A stretch of 17,249 nucleotides of DNA from Candidatus Woesearchaeota archaeon (GTDB lineage Archaea > Nanobdellota > Nanobdellia > Woesearchaeales > GW2011-AR9): NCBI GenBank assembly GCA_016179995.1, contig JACPCC010000102.1:1-17249 (forward strand), written 5' to 3'. The translations under genes were made by a program, and so were the position numbers. The notes below the pieces were generated by a model, which was not told the DNA's origin, made no database searches, and saw nothing but the letters and a program-made list of their open reading frames with translations. Shown one piece after another: positions 6,153 through 14,438 of the stretch (positions are counted from its first letter, which is position 1; every line of letters begins with the position of its first letter).

Positions 6153-6560
6153 ATGGAAGATTACGAAGAACTATTAAAAAAAGCCGAATCTGAACTGCCC
6201 GAAAGAGGCAGCGCCAGCGAACGCTTTGTACTAGAAAACATCAGAGGGCACCTAGAAGGCAACAAAACCATTTTGGTCAATCTAAAAAAAATTGCTAAGG
6301 ATATAAATCGCAACGAAAATGAACTGCTCAAATACTTGTTGAGAGAATTAGCTACCCCGGGAAAATGGGACGGCGAGAGGGTTATTTTAGGCACCAAAGT
6401 AGCGGCTACACTAATTAACAAAAAAATAAAGAAATACGTCAGCGAGTATGTTTATTGTTCTGAGTGCAACAAGCCCGATACACAGCTTCTGCGTGAAAAA
6501 GATATAACTTACCTGCGCTGTTTGGCCTGTGGCAGTAAAAAACCGGTTAAAGCGCTTTAG
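6153..6560 (+). CDS. eif2b: Translation initiation factor aIF2, beta subunit
   Basis: Subunit of the aIF2 heterotrimer that brings initiator Met-tRNA to the small ribosomal subunit. At 135 residues it has the usual archaeal length. A short N-terminal helix (DYEELLKKAESELP), which in the family contacts the gamma subunit, is followed by the central alpha-beta domain (residues about 22-95, including FVLENIRGHLEGNKTILVNLKKIA, split by the usual loop, and LLRELATPGKWDGERVILG). The C-terminal zinc ribbon has Cys102-x2-Cys105 and Cys123-x2-Cys126, with the conserved phrase CxECxKPDTxL. The next gene encodes DUF424, a common archaeal neighbour of this subunit. It is divergent from the small membrane protein gene. 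Confidence 0.97.
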   Translation: MEDYEELLKKAESELPERGSASERFVLENIRGHLEGNKTILVNLKKIAKDINRNENELLKYLLRELATPGKWDGERVILGTKVAATLINKKIKKYVSEYVYCSECNKPDTQLLREKDITYLRCLACGSKKPVKAL

Positions 6561-6567
6561 GGTTTTT

Positions 6568-6577
6568 GTATAAATAT
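6568..6577 (+). promoter_or_regulatory. TATA-like box between aIF2 beta and DUF424
   Basis: GTATAAATAT lies 41-50 bases before the ATG at 6618. It suggests that the DUF424 gene has its own promoter in addition to any read-through from aIF2 beta. Confidence 0.35.
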
Positions 6578-6617
6578 TTTAGTACACTTAAAATTTAATA
6601 TCACGTTGGTAAAAAAT

Positions 6618-6926
6618 ATGGTTGCAGGAAAATTAATTGTTTCTGAAAAAGAAAGCCCCAACGGCTTGCTTCTGGTAATTACCGATGCCAATATTCTAGG
6701 AAAAAGTTTTGAGGAAGGAAAATTACAACTTGATTTGAGTAAAGAATTCTATAAAGGAATAGAAAGAAATAAAGAATGGATTAAAAAAATGTCGCAAAAA
6801 GCCCAATATTTTCATCTCACCGGCAAAGAAGCCATAGCTTTAGGTGTAGAATTTGGTTTAGTAAAAGTTGATAAAATTCTTTACATCAAGAAAGTTCCGC
6901 ATGCGCAGGTAGTTATAGGAGGATAA
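6618..6926 (+). CDS. DUF424 family protein
   Basis: A 102-residue conserved archaeal protein of unknown biochemical function. Family marks are the central phrase DANILGKSFEEGKLQLDLSK, the helical middle that ends in GKEAIALGVEFGLV, and the diagnostic end VPHAQVV. In many archaea this family lies next to aIF2 beta, as here, which hints at a role in translation or ribosome metabolism. A TTG at 6606 in the same frame would add four residues, but the ATG at 6618 begins at the homologous position (MVAGKLIV), so I use it. The last codons form a strong GGAGG that is not followed by a start codon at a proper distance. Confidence 0.88.
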   Translation: MVAGKLIVSEKESPNGLLLVITDANILGKSFEEGKLQLDLSKEFYKGIERNKEWIKKMSQKAQYFHLTGKEAIALGVEFGLVKVDKILYIKKVPHAQVVIGG

Positions 6927-6952
6927 TAGTTTTTGTCATAATCATCACTTAA

Positions 6953-7771
6953 AAGAAATTAATAAAGTTTAAATATTATACAGAAGATAATCTAGGAGCA
7001 TCTGACAATGGCGCGCTGGCCGGACAGGCGATAGGTTTTGTTTGTCGTGATAATGATGGCGGTAAAAATCAGGATGTTGGAGGAATTGTAACTATTGGTT
7101 CCGGATCTAGTGCTAAAAACTATCCAGATCGCTGTGTTAAAAATCAAGTCCAAGAAACTTACTGTAATCCTAGTTCTTATGGCGCTGTGCTCTTGCCTTG
7201 TAGTACGGGAAAAAATTGTGTAGATGCCGATGGTGCTACTGGTCCGCTGCCAGCAAGTTGTGCAGTTTGCCCATCAATAGTAAATTCTTGTGAAGGTGCA
7301 TCTTTAATAAAAACTACAACGACAGAAAATTGTGCAGCTGTAAGAGAAGTTACTGATTGTCCAACACAAATTGATGGTCTTATTAGTACATGTACTAGTC
7401 TAACTACTTCTACCGGTCAGTCCGCAGCCTGTGGCAAATGTGGTGTGAAAATATGCAATGTTGCAGGTAATGACTATTTCAGTTCTGAGAATAATATCTG
7501 TTACAATGGCATTGATACAGGAAGGATAGTTTCTGGACTAGGTTGTTCTGTAAGTTGCAGTGATAGTGATGCTAGTTCTACTGATACTAAAGGGATACTT
7601 ACTGTAACTTTGGGTGATGGGAGAACTTTGACTTACCAAGATAGCTGTGATGATTCCTTTAATCCCAGCAGAGTTAAAGAATATTACTGTTTAAATAATT
7701 TGGCTAAAAATGTTCTGATTGGTGATAGTAACAAACATTGCCTAGATGGTATTTTAGTTCCATTAAATTAA
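6953..7771 (+). pseudogene. 5'-truncated Cys-rich surface-protein fragment
   Basis: An open frame runs from just after a stop at 6950-6952 to the TAA at 7769-7771, 272 codons. It has no ATG, GTG or TTG until a GTG at 7187, and coding character begins well before that. It carries 20 Cys, is rich in Ser, Thr, Gly and Asp, and is poor in Lys compared with its neighbours, as expected of a secreted, disulphide-bonded protein. Two copies of one module are visible: 7043-7165 (CRDNDGGKN, GGIVTI, DRC, VQETYC) and 7556-7690 (CSDSDASST, KGILTV, DSC, VKEYYC). Between them are CxxC-type knots (CGKCGVKIC). There is no signal peptide or promoter in the right place. I read it as the C-terminal remnant or a silent cassette of a large cell-surface protein. 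If expressed from the GTG it would lack export. Confidence 0.65.
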
Positions 7772-7781
7772 TAGGTGTTTA

Positions 7782-7810
7782 TTTTTTAATTTTTTATCTT
7801 TATTTTTTTT
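7782..7810 (+). terminator. T-tract terminator on the plus strand
   Basis: Three runs of six to eight T follow the Cys-rich frame within 40 bases. Oligo-T runs are the main intrinsic termination signal in archaea. This would stop rightward transcription before it enters the polC gene on the opposite strand. Confidence 0.5.
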
Positions 7811-7847
7811 AATTGATTAATTACTTTATCTATATTTTACTCTATTT

Positions 7848-10800
7848 CTACCCCATAAATCCGCCCAACCCCACTTGTTTTTCTTTTTCTCTTCCAAAGA
7901 TATGGTCCACATTTCGCTTCAAAATATTCAAAGTCTGCTTCAGATAGGGAGAAAAGTCGTACTTTTCAGCAAGCACGAGAGAAGGCCCCAAATACTTGAC
8001 CACTGAACCCTCAGTAATAGTAAATATAATCCTCCCTTCACAAACATTGCATTTATTAGATAACGGTGGACGTCGAAATTTAGTATTACAGCCCACGCAG
8101 CGAAATTGCTGTGAAGAGAACTTACGCAAGTTTCCTTTAATATCGCGCAGCAAATGTTTCTGAATCACCAAATAAGCCACATCATCCATATCTACGGCGC
8201 GAACTTTCTGAGCAATATCCATTTGTCCAGCTATCTTTTCTTCCATTGAGGGTAAAATTTTATAGGCAGAACACTGCACGCCTTTATTGAAATCATCAAC
8301 CGGCATAGTGTAACCAATCTTTTCATATTGTAACGGCGTGTTTAACCTATCTCCTATTTGTTCTATTTTTTTACCATTAACTTTAACTTCCCAGGGCTTT
8401 TTCATTTCCAAGGCCGCTTCGTATAACTCCAGCGGATATTTCCAAACCACATCAACCCCGTGCACTTGGTCATCAACTTCGGTTGGATATAAAATAGAAG
8501 TTAAAACCAGAGGGGAATCCATAGTATTGTGCGCAAAGATAGGGTGCGGACCACATAAAAAATTTTGGTGTTTGGGCACTTCCAAATCATAAACATATTT
8601 GTATGGAGATTTAAACTTTTCAATTTTCCGTACTTTTTCAACGCGCAAATCGCCGCACTCTATTTTCTTAAAGACCTCGGACAATTCTTTATTTGCGGTA
8701 TTAGAAAACAAAGAGTTAAACTTCTTAAAAGCCCCGCGTGAAGCTGCTCTTGTCCTTTGATGATTATAATAATTACCTATCAATTTTCTAATGTTTTCTT
8801 TAACTAAGCCTTCTTTTCTTAGTGCCCCATAAAGCTCTTTTGTATAATCCTGAAGTGGCCACCAAGAATCCGTATGATTATAATCAGAATAAAGTATTTG
8901 CAGACAACGTGTTCCTTTATTGATTGTAGTCTTTTTACCAAGCGAGTGCGCCAATAGAGATAACTCCGCCGCCAAATAATGGCTTTTACTATAAAGCATG
9001 GAAAAATTCTTCTCAGCATAATAATGTCCATCGCCTTTAAGGTAAGTATCTAAAAATAATTGTTTCAATGGAGATGGGAGTGTAAACACAAAAGGCGGCA
9101 GATGTTTCTCTCCCGATTTAACTGCGCCAAAACCCATCTTTAACAATAATTCTCTTAACACGGCGGGCAGACGTATTCTGGCGCAATGCTTCCTGCCTGC
9201 ACGATGATCCCAGCTAACTGCCGCTTTGCTCCCAGTAATTTTATTCAAACTAGCTTCAATTTCTTTAACAATTGAAGGATTGGTATTAACTATCTCCGGA
9301 GCTCGCTTTTTATGAAGATGTCCTTCAGCGATAAGATAGGCGCTCAACCGGACAAAATCTTCATCAATGGTAAAGAAACGATTAATTGCCCCGCCATTTT
9401 TTAAAAACACCTTATTCCCAAAACGACTGATACCAATTTCTTGAAGAATTGCCAAAGGAATTTTTCTGTCGCCATTAATATACCTATAAAAATTATGGCC
9501 TAAAGAATACTGCAACTTTTCTTTTACTTTAACTTCCAATCCTAAAATTTCCTTCTTCAACTTAGAATCTATTGGTACATAAATCTTCTCTGGCATCAAT
9601 TGGCACAAATCAATTGCCCCTAACTCAGATTCTGGCAAATTAATTTTACCTAAAGTTAAAATAAAATCGCTTTCTTGCAACTCACGCACTTCTTTAGATA
9701 TAATTTCCTTGCCCTTTGTTACAAAAAGACTATGGTCGCCAGTTACACAGATGCTACCGTGAGTTGTTTTTACTTTGGAAATATATTCGGAAGAAGAATG
9801 ACGGATGAATTTAGTTATAGGAAAGAAAGACACGCCCCTAGTACTGGCATCAAAGCTTATGGCTTCGTAACCATTAATCTCTAAAATCTCATAATCCCCG
9901 TCTCTTCTTATTTTAGACTTGTTTTCTTCCATCAACTTATCAGTCAGCGGACCGATAAATTCTGTAGAAATCTTCCCTTTTTGTCGATAATAAACTAATG
10001 TGTCGGGAGGTACGGATTTTGCGCCCCGGCGTTCTGGTAAATACTGCCTTGAAAAGTTAAGCAGAGCATCCATTAAGAGCATTGCGCAGGCTTCATCACC
10101 ATCACATTGTTTAGTAAGAACAGAGTTGGCGATTACTTCGTTTCCTTCGACATTAAGACAATAACTTTCTTCTGCTGGAATCTCAGTAACTGAAGTAATA
10201 GTATCATAAACATATTCTGAATCGTATTTTTGACTAATTCTTACTTTTTTCTTGGTCGAAGCCAGATGCTGAAGTATCGCCTTCTTCCGAGAAGAAATAA
10301 AGTTAACATAGCGTATGAATTTATCCATAAAAACACTCTGAATTGTCCCTTTAGTAATTGTAAAATGTGGAATCTCTCGACCTTTCTTGATATAAAATTC
10401 TTTTAATTTATCTCCCGGCAATTTAGTATAAGTATAATTTTTAACGAAGATTCCCATTTGACCTAACATGAAATCTAAATCTCTTAGAAGTCCGCTGCTG
10501 ACTGTATCAAATGTGGCCCTTAAATCACTCCTGCTTACCGAACCATCGCCTTCAAAGTAACCAGAAAGCAAATGACCTTGTTTTTTAAGAGGAAGATTGA
10601 GAAACATTTCCGGCATTCTTTTCTCATACGCAGAACAACCGCATTTTAAAATATTGACAAATAAATGATAAAGCAGCCGGCTGGAATAAGTCATGCGATC
10701 TTTTTTATTTTCTGTCGTTTTAAGACCAAAAATATTCAGCATTGTCTGACCAATGAAGGCCCTTATTTCTTCATTTTCGGCTGCGATATAGACTTGGTAT

Positions 10801-13800
10801 AAACCATTACCACCTTTCTTTATGCCACGAGAATACCCTTCTGACACATAAAGCCCGACTAATTTCAAAAAATTCTCATTGACTGGAACACTAATGGGTA
10901 TTTCTACTGTGTCTCTTTTTGCAGCTAACTTAAAATTATCAACTTTTTTGATTTTACCTTCTAATTTTAACTTTGAAATAAAATTAATCGGATAAGAATC
11001 TCTTCTAGTATAATTATCAAACTCTTTTTTAGAGTAATGTTCTCTTGCATAAACTTTGATTTTAGGCACATTAGAATTAACCTTTCTGACCATAACCCAA
11101 TCACACTCGGCCAATAAGTCTAATAAATTAATAGATGGTATATCTCGAGAAGTAATTTTAATATTGTAGGGCAAGGCTAAAGTGTCTCCTACTTTCAATT
11201 CCTGCGCCCTAACTACTTTTTTATCTACTTTACTTCCTTCAAGATTAGTTTCAAAAATTATTTGTTTGTGGTTAGATGTAATTTTTAACTCGCGGCCAAG
11301 TTTTGTTTTTATCTTTAGCATTGGATGCGGGGCGTGTTTAGTGAAATTTTTAACTGCAACAATTTTTTGATCTTTTCCGATAGTTTTTATCCCAGAAACA
11401 ATAACTTCTTTAGTTCCAAAAACATCGACAATTTTAGTAGGATTAAATTTTTCAACAACGACGCCGATTTTTTCTAACGTCCATTTTCCGTCTACGAGTA
11501 GAGGTATAAACGTATTATAATCGAAACAATCCCTTCTCAGACCTGCATGATACATAGGATGACATAACAAAGCCTGCGTCTCGGAAAAACCAATGATACG
11601 GCCAATCAATCCGGCAGAAATGTGCGGCGCTAAACCAATAACTAAATGACCAACTAAATCTTCATCTTTTTTGATATTGTAAAATGGCTGCAAACCATAA
11701 AATCTCACTAATAAATCATCCACAAAATTAGCTACACGACTCAAGACTTTTGGTGCTGATTCATCTAAAGAATCAAAGCCAGGCAAAATTACATCCTGCG
11801 GCTTGATCTCTAAAATTTGCTCTTGTGAAGTTAACGGTTGGTCATTAATATCGGCAACATAGCCAAGTTCCCGCAGTTTCTCTAATGAAGTTTTAATTTC
11901 TTTAGGTTTGAAATGAGTAATTGGCATTTCCGTACAATCATAACGCGTAGTGCCATCTTTATTGACGTAAATATTGTGTTTAGCTCGCAGAAAACCCTTA
12001 GCTAAATGCTCAACAACATGTTCTTTATTAGAAGTTCCCCTAATTCCTTTAATCAAATCCGGATAAGTAACTTCACCCAAACGAGCTGCCGCTTTATCAA
12101 AATAATATTTGATATCTAAATCGCGTGTGCTAAAACTGTTTGCCGCGCCATGCCGACATTTATCTTTGTCAAGAGGGCCGCAGTTGCGACAATTGTATCT
12201 TTTTTTTGTTTTCTGACCGCACTCTTCACAATTGGCATAAATCATCTCTTTTTTACAATTAGAACAATAACTTAAAGGAAATGCGCTATTCACCTTTCCT
12301 GCTTTTAGGGCTGCTTGAAAACTGCGCAACCTATCTCCTTCTTCTCCGACAGGAAACATCACCTGCGGACTGCCAGTCATTGCACGCATTTTAGCTTTTT
12401 CCGGACGACCCATTCTAGCTCCAATGAATGTTCCTGCCTTATCACGCATTTTTATTCTAGAAAAAGAGTTCAACCAGTCTAGGCTATTTTTAAAATCGGC
12501 AGTTGGTAAATTTAAGGCTTGCAATTCTTCTTCCGTCTTAAAACAAAATAAAAAAGATAACACCAAGGCCTCTTCTTTGAGTAATACCACACTTTCAGCG
12601 TTGACTACTTCGTGCGGTACGCCGCAAAGTTCTAAAGTGCGTTTGGCTTTCTGCCACTCTTCTACTTTTGGAGAATAAGGGATAATTATTTTTTCTATTG
12701 AATCGTTAACGCCACCAACTACCACAAGATCTTCTTTAATGATTTTACCATTCTTAAGCCAAGATACAAAATTAGATAAATCCTCAGTAGAAATTAATTT
12801 CCAATAATAAGTAAAACGGGAATGTAAAGGAATGGATAGTGCTAAACTTAAATCGCGAGCTTCGTCAAAAGATGGTTGGTTCTGGAAGGGATTAGAAATA
12901 AGCTCTTGCAGACGCCCAGGAGATGTAGACAAACTATTTTTGAGATTTGTGAGGGGTGGGTTTTCATTCAACACGGATGAATTTTTAGTTGATACGGACA
13001 AGTTCTCGGTTAACGCAGAAAACGCTTTTTCTAACTCTTGCGCCCACCATTCGATGCAATAACCGGCCGGCACTAAATCTTGTCCGTTCTCAGAAAAATC
13101 ACCATAATTAAAAAGTATATCTCCTAAAAAAATAACTTCCTTGACTTGAGAAGAATGTCGTTTAGCTTCTTCTTCCGTTTTCAACATTAATACATTACCA
13201 TTCTGTAAAAGAACTATCGGCCCATCTAAATTATCACAAACAGATATGGTCGCTGCTTTTCCCGGACGTTCTACTTTTAATTGCGTACCAATAGCAATAT
13301 ACTTGTTCAGAACTGCTTGTGTAGCTGGAGAAATGGCCGCAGCAGAAAATCCGGTCATCCTTGTCCGCCCATAACGCAAGCGAAACCCGCCAACCCCCAG
13401 TGGATGCGTCAAAATAGGACGACCGGCCACCAAATCCATTATAAAAGTGTTATTAGCCTTGACTATTTTTTTCCCATCTTTATTTTCTGCAACTTTATCT
13501 TTGCTAGCATGGGCAGCATGAATTTTTTCTTTAAGTTGGATAAATTCCTCCAACCATCCCCAGTCTAAACCTAATTCCTTTCCCCACTTAGATAAACGTT
13601 TCCATAATTTTGGAGCTTTTTGGCATAACCCCTCGGCTAAAACTAAAGCCACACCTCCACGAATTAAATTTCCTTCAATCCTAGGTAAATCTTTGTAGTT
13701 AGATACTTCTCTTTTTTCTGTCGGGTCGCCGTCAACTTCAACCGGTAGATGAGAAACCATAAACTTTAATACCTCATCGGAAGGATGATACTGCAAATTA

Positions 13801-14414
13801 GTAACCCATTCATGATAATCGTGTACTTCTATATTGTAACGGTTGACTTCTTTTTCATCCGGGTCGTAAGGGGCATAACCCATTTTTACACGAACATAAT
13901 CGCTTAGAATAACAGACGTAGCTGCAGCAGTTCCTCCTGCCCCCCGAATAGGTCCGGCATATTGCAAAGCAAAATATTCGCGCCCATCTTTTCTTTTCTT
14001 AATTTTTAAACCAATAAAACCTTCTAACGGCGCAGAAACTATACCCAAAGTAAGATAAGCAAAGCCAACCCTAATACCAATTTCCAAGGCCTCTTGGTGA
14101 TTAGAAAAAGTACAAAACTTTTGCTGAGCTACTTCAACAGCTATTTGAAAGCCCACCCGCCAATCTAATAGGCCTAATTCTTTTTCTAATTCCATTATGC
14201 GTCCAGGAAGATTGGTGCCAACTAATTGCGGAGCCACTACCGAGATTAATCCAACTACTCGCTCTGCCATATTCTTAGCTAAAGGAATATTAACTTCATC
14301 TTCTGGATCGAGACCTTTTTTACGTGCTGCGCCAGCTAGAGCATAAGCTGAGTTTAGACCGCGGTCTAAATAAGCAAAGTACTCTTTCATGCTTTCTGAA
14401 GCGATTTCGGCCAT
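7848..14414 (-). CDS. polC: DNA polymerase D large (catalytic) subunit DP2 with two inteins
   Basis: Polymerising subunit of the replicative PolD. The precursor has 2188 residues; removal of two inteins (963-1436 and 1467-1963) leaves 1217, normal for DP2. Visible in order: N-terminal DP2 domains with GPIRGAGGTAAATSV and YGRTRMTGFSAA; a zinc module with CxxC pairs at 717/720, 729/732 and 742/745 plus Cys753; the core FVDDLLVRFYGLQPFYN and GLAPHISAGLIGRIIGFSE; the catalytic CDGDE with Asp1438 and Asp1440; MDSPLVLTS; a second zinc module with Cys2106, 2109, 2122 and 2125; and a C-terminal PCNA-binding box QVGLGGFM (2180-2187). The fold is a double-psi beta-barrel like that of RNA polymerase. 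A Ser/Asn/Thr-rich linker near residues 466-500 is unusual. It follows polB by 101 bases and is probably co-transcribed. Confidence 0.97.
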   Translation of the reverse strand: MAEIASESMKEYFAYLDRGLNSAYALAGAARKKGLDPEDEVNIPLAKNMAERVVGLISVVAPQLVGTNLPGRIMELEKELGLLDWRVGFQIAVEVAQQKFCTFSNHQEALEIGIRVGFAYLTLGIVSAPLEGFIGLKIKKRKDGREYFALQYAGPIRGAGGTAAATSVILSDYVRVKMGYAPYDPDEKEVNRYNIEVHDYHEWVTNLQYHPSDEVLKFMVSHLPVEVDGDPTEKREVSNYKDLPRIEGNLIRGGVALVLAEGLCQKAPKLWKRLSKWGKELGLDWGWLEEFIQLKEKIHAAHASKDKVAENKDGKKIVKANNTFIMDLVAGRPILTHPLGVGGFRLRYGRTRMTGFSAAAISPATQAVLNKYIAIGTQLKVERPGKAATISVCDNLDGPIVLLQNGNVLMLKTEEEAKRHSSQVKEVIFLGDILFNYGDFSENGQDLVPAGYCIEWWAQELEKAFSALTENLSVSTKNSSVLNENPPLTNLKNSLSTSPGRLQELISNPFQNQPSFDEARDLSLALSIPLHSRFTYYWKLISTEDLSNFVSWLKNGKIIKEDLVVVGGVNDSIEKIIIPYSPKVEEWQKAKRTLELCGVPHEVVNAESVVLLKEEALVLSFLFCFKTEEELQALNLPTADFKNSLDWLNSFSRIKMRDKAGTFIGARMGRPEKAKMRAMTGSPQVMFPVGEEGDRLRSFQAALKAGKVNSAFPLSYCSNCKKEMIYANCEECGQKTKKRYNCRNCGPLDKDKCRHGAANSFSTRDLDIKYYFDKAAARLGEVTYPDLIKGIRGTSNKEHVVEHLAKGFLRAKHNIYVNKDGTTRYDCTEMPITHFKPKEIKTSLEKLRELGYVADINDQPLTSQEQILEIKPQDVILPGFDSLDESAPKVLSRVANFVDDLLVRFYGLQPFYNIKKDEDLVGHLVIGLAPHISAGLIGRIIGFSETQALLCHPMYHAGLRRDCFDYNTFIPLLVDGKWTLEKIGVVVEKFNPTKIVDVFGTKEVIVSGIKTIGKDQKIVAVKNFTKHAPHPMLKIKTKLGRELKITSNHKQIIFETNLEGSKVDKKVVRAQELKVGDTLALPYNIKITSRDIPSINLLDLLAECDWVMVRKVNSNVPKIKVYAREHYSKKEFDNYTRRDSYPINFISKLKLEGKIKKVDNFKLAAKRDTVEIPISVPVNENFLKLVGLYVSEGYSRGIKKGGNGLYQVYIAAENEEIRAFIGQTMLNIFGLKTTENKKDRMTYSSRLLYHLFVNILKCGCSAYEKRMPEMFLNLPLKKQGHLLSGYFEGDGSVSRSDLRATFDTVSSGLLRDLDFMLGQMGIFVKNYTYTKLPGDKLKEFYIKKGREIPHFTITKGTIQSVFMDKFIRYVNFISSRKKAILQHLASTKKKVRISQKYDSEYVYDTITSVTEIPAEESYCLNVEGNEVIANSVLTKQCDGDEACAMLLMDALLNFSRQYLPERRGAKSVPPDTLVYYRQKGKISTEFIGPLTDKLMEENKSKIRRDGDYEILEINGYEAISFDASTRGVSFFPITKFIRHSSSEYISKVKTTHGSICVTGDHSLFVTKGKEIISKEVRELQESDFILTLGKINLPESELGAIDLCQLMPEKIYVPIDSKLKKEILGLEVKVKEKLQYSLGHNFYRYINGDRKIPLAILQEIGISRFGNKVFLKNGGAINRFFTIDEDFVRLSAYLIAEGHLHKKRAPEIVNTNPSIVKEIEASLNKITGSKAAVSWDHRAGRKHCARIRLPAVLRELLLKMGFGAVKSGEKHLPPFVFTLPSPLKQLFLDTYLKGDGHYYAEKNFSMLYSKSHYLAAELSLLAHSLGKKTTINKGTRCLQILYSDYNHTDSWWPLQDYTKELYGALRKEGLVKENIRKLIGNYYNHQRTRAASRGAFKKFNSLFSNTANKELSEVFKKIECGDLRVEKVRKIEKFKSPYKYVYDLEVPKHQNFLCGPHPIFAHNTMDSPLVLTSILYPTEVDDQVHGVDVVWKYPLELYEAALEMKKPWEVKVNGKKIEQIGDRLNTPLQYEKIGYTMPVDDFNKGVQCSAYKILPSMEEKIAGQMDIAQKVRAVDMDDVAYLVIQKHLLRDIKGNLRKFSSQQFRCVGCNTKFRRPPLSNKCNVCEGRIIFTITEGSVVKYLGPSLVLAEKYDFSPYLKQTLNILKRNVDHIFGREKEKQVGLGGFMG
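8526..10016 (-). mobile_element. PolC intein 2 with LAGLIDADG endonuclease (Ser1, Thr+1)
   Basis: A 497-residue intein, precursor residues 1467-1963. It starts with Ser (SVPPDTLVYY), has the block B Thr-x-x-His as TGDH at intein residues 92-95, block F as YVYDLEV near 474-480, and ends in IFAHN with the usual His-Asn. The next extein residue is Thr. The splice joins RRGAK to TMDSPLVL, which restores the conserved DP2 sequence and fixes both ends. The endonuclease has two LAGLIDADG helices: LSAYLIAEGHL with Glu231 and FLDTYLKGDGHY with Asp329. Both acidic residues are kept, so homing may be active. Splicing through Ser1 goes by an N-O shift instead of N-S. Confidence 0.92.
10107..11528 (-). 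mobile_element. PolC intein 1 with LAGLIDADG endonuclease (Cys1, terminal Gln)
   Basis: A 474-residue intein, precursor residues 963-1436. It begins at Cys963 (CFDYNTFIPL) after HAGLRRD and ends with NSVLTKQ directly before the extein CDGDEA. Block B is TSNH (intein residues 84-87) and block F is near YVYDTITSV (439-447). The C-terminal residue is Gln and not Asn, and the one before it is Lys and not His. A terminal Gln is known from the Pyrococcus abyssi Pol II intein at what appears to be the same site. LAGLIDADG helices are KLVGLYVSEGY (Glu230) and LLSGYFEGDGS (Asp328), with both acidic residues intact. Unspliced protein would have its active site split beside the catalytic Asp pair. Confidence 0.93.
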
Positions 14415-14438
14415 TTTGTTTTATTTAGTTTTGTTAGC

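Noticed and set aside
6606..6617. TTG start four codons before the DUF424 ATG
   Set aside because: The ATG at 6618 is the stronger codon and begins at the family's normal N-terminus.
6917..6924. Shine-Dalgarno site AGGAGGAT at the end of the DUF424 gene
   Set aside because: No start codon opens a useful frame at the right distance downstream; the bases encode the terminal Gly-Gly.
7187..7771. Complete 194-residue gene starting at the GTG at 7187
   Set aside because: Coding character and the first Cys module lie upstream of this GTG in the same frame, so it is an internal codon of a truncated gene.
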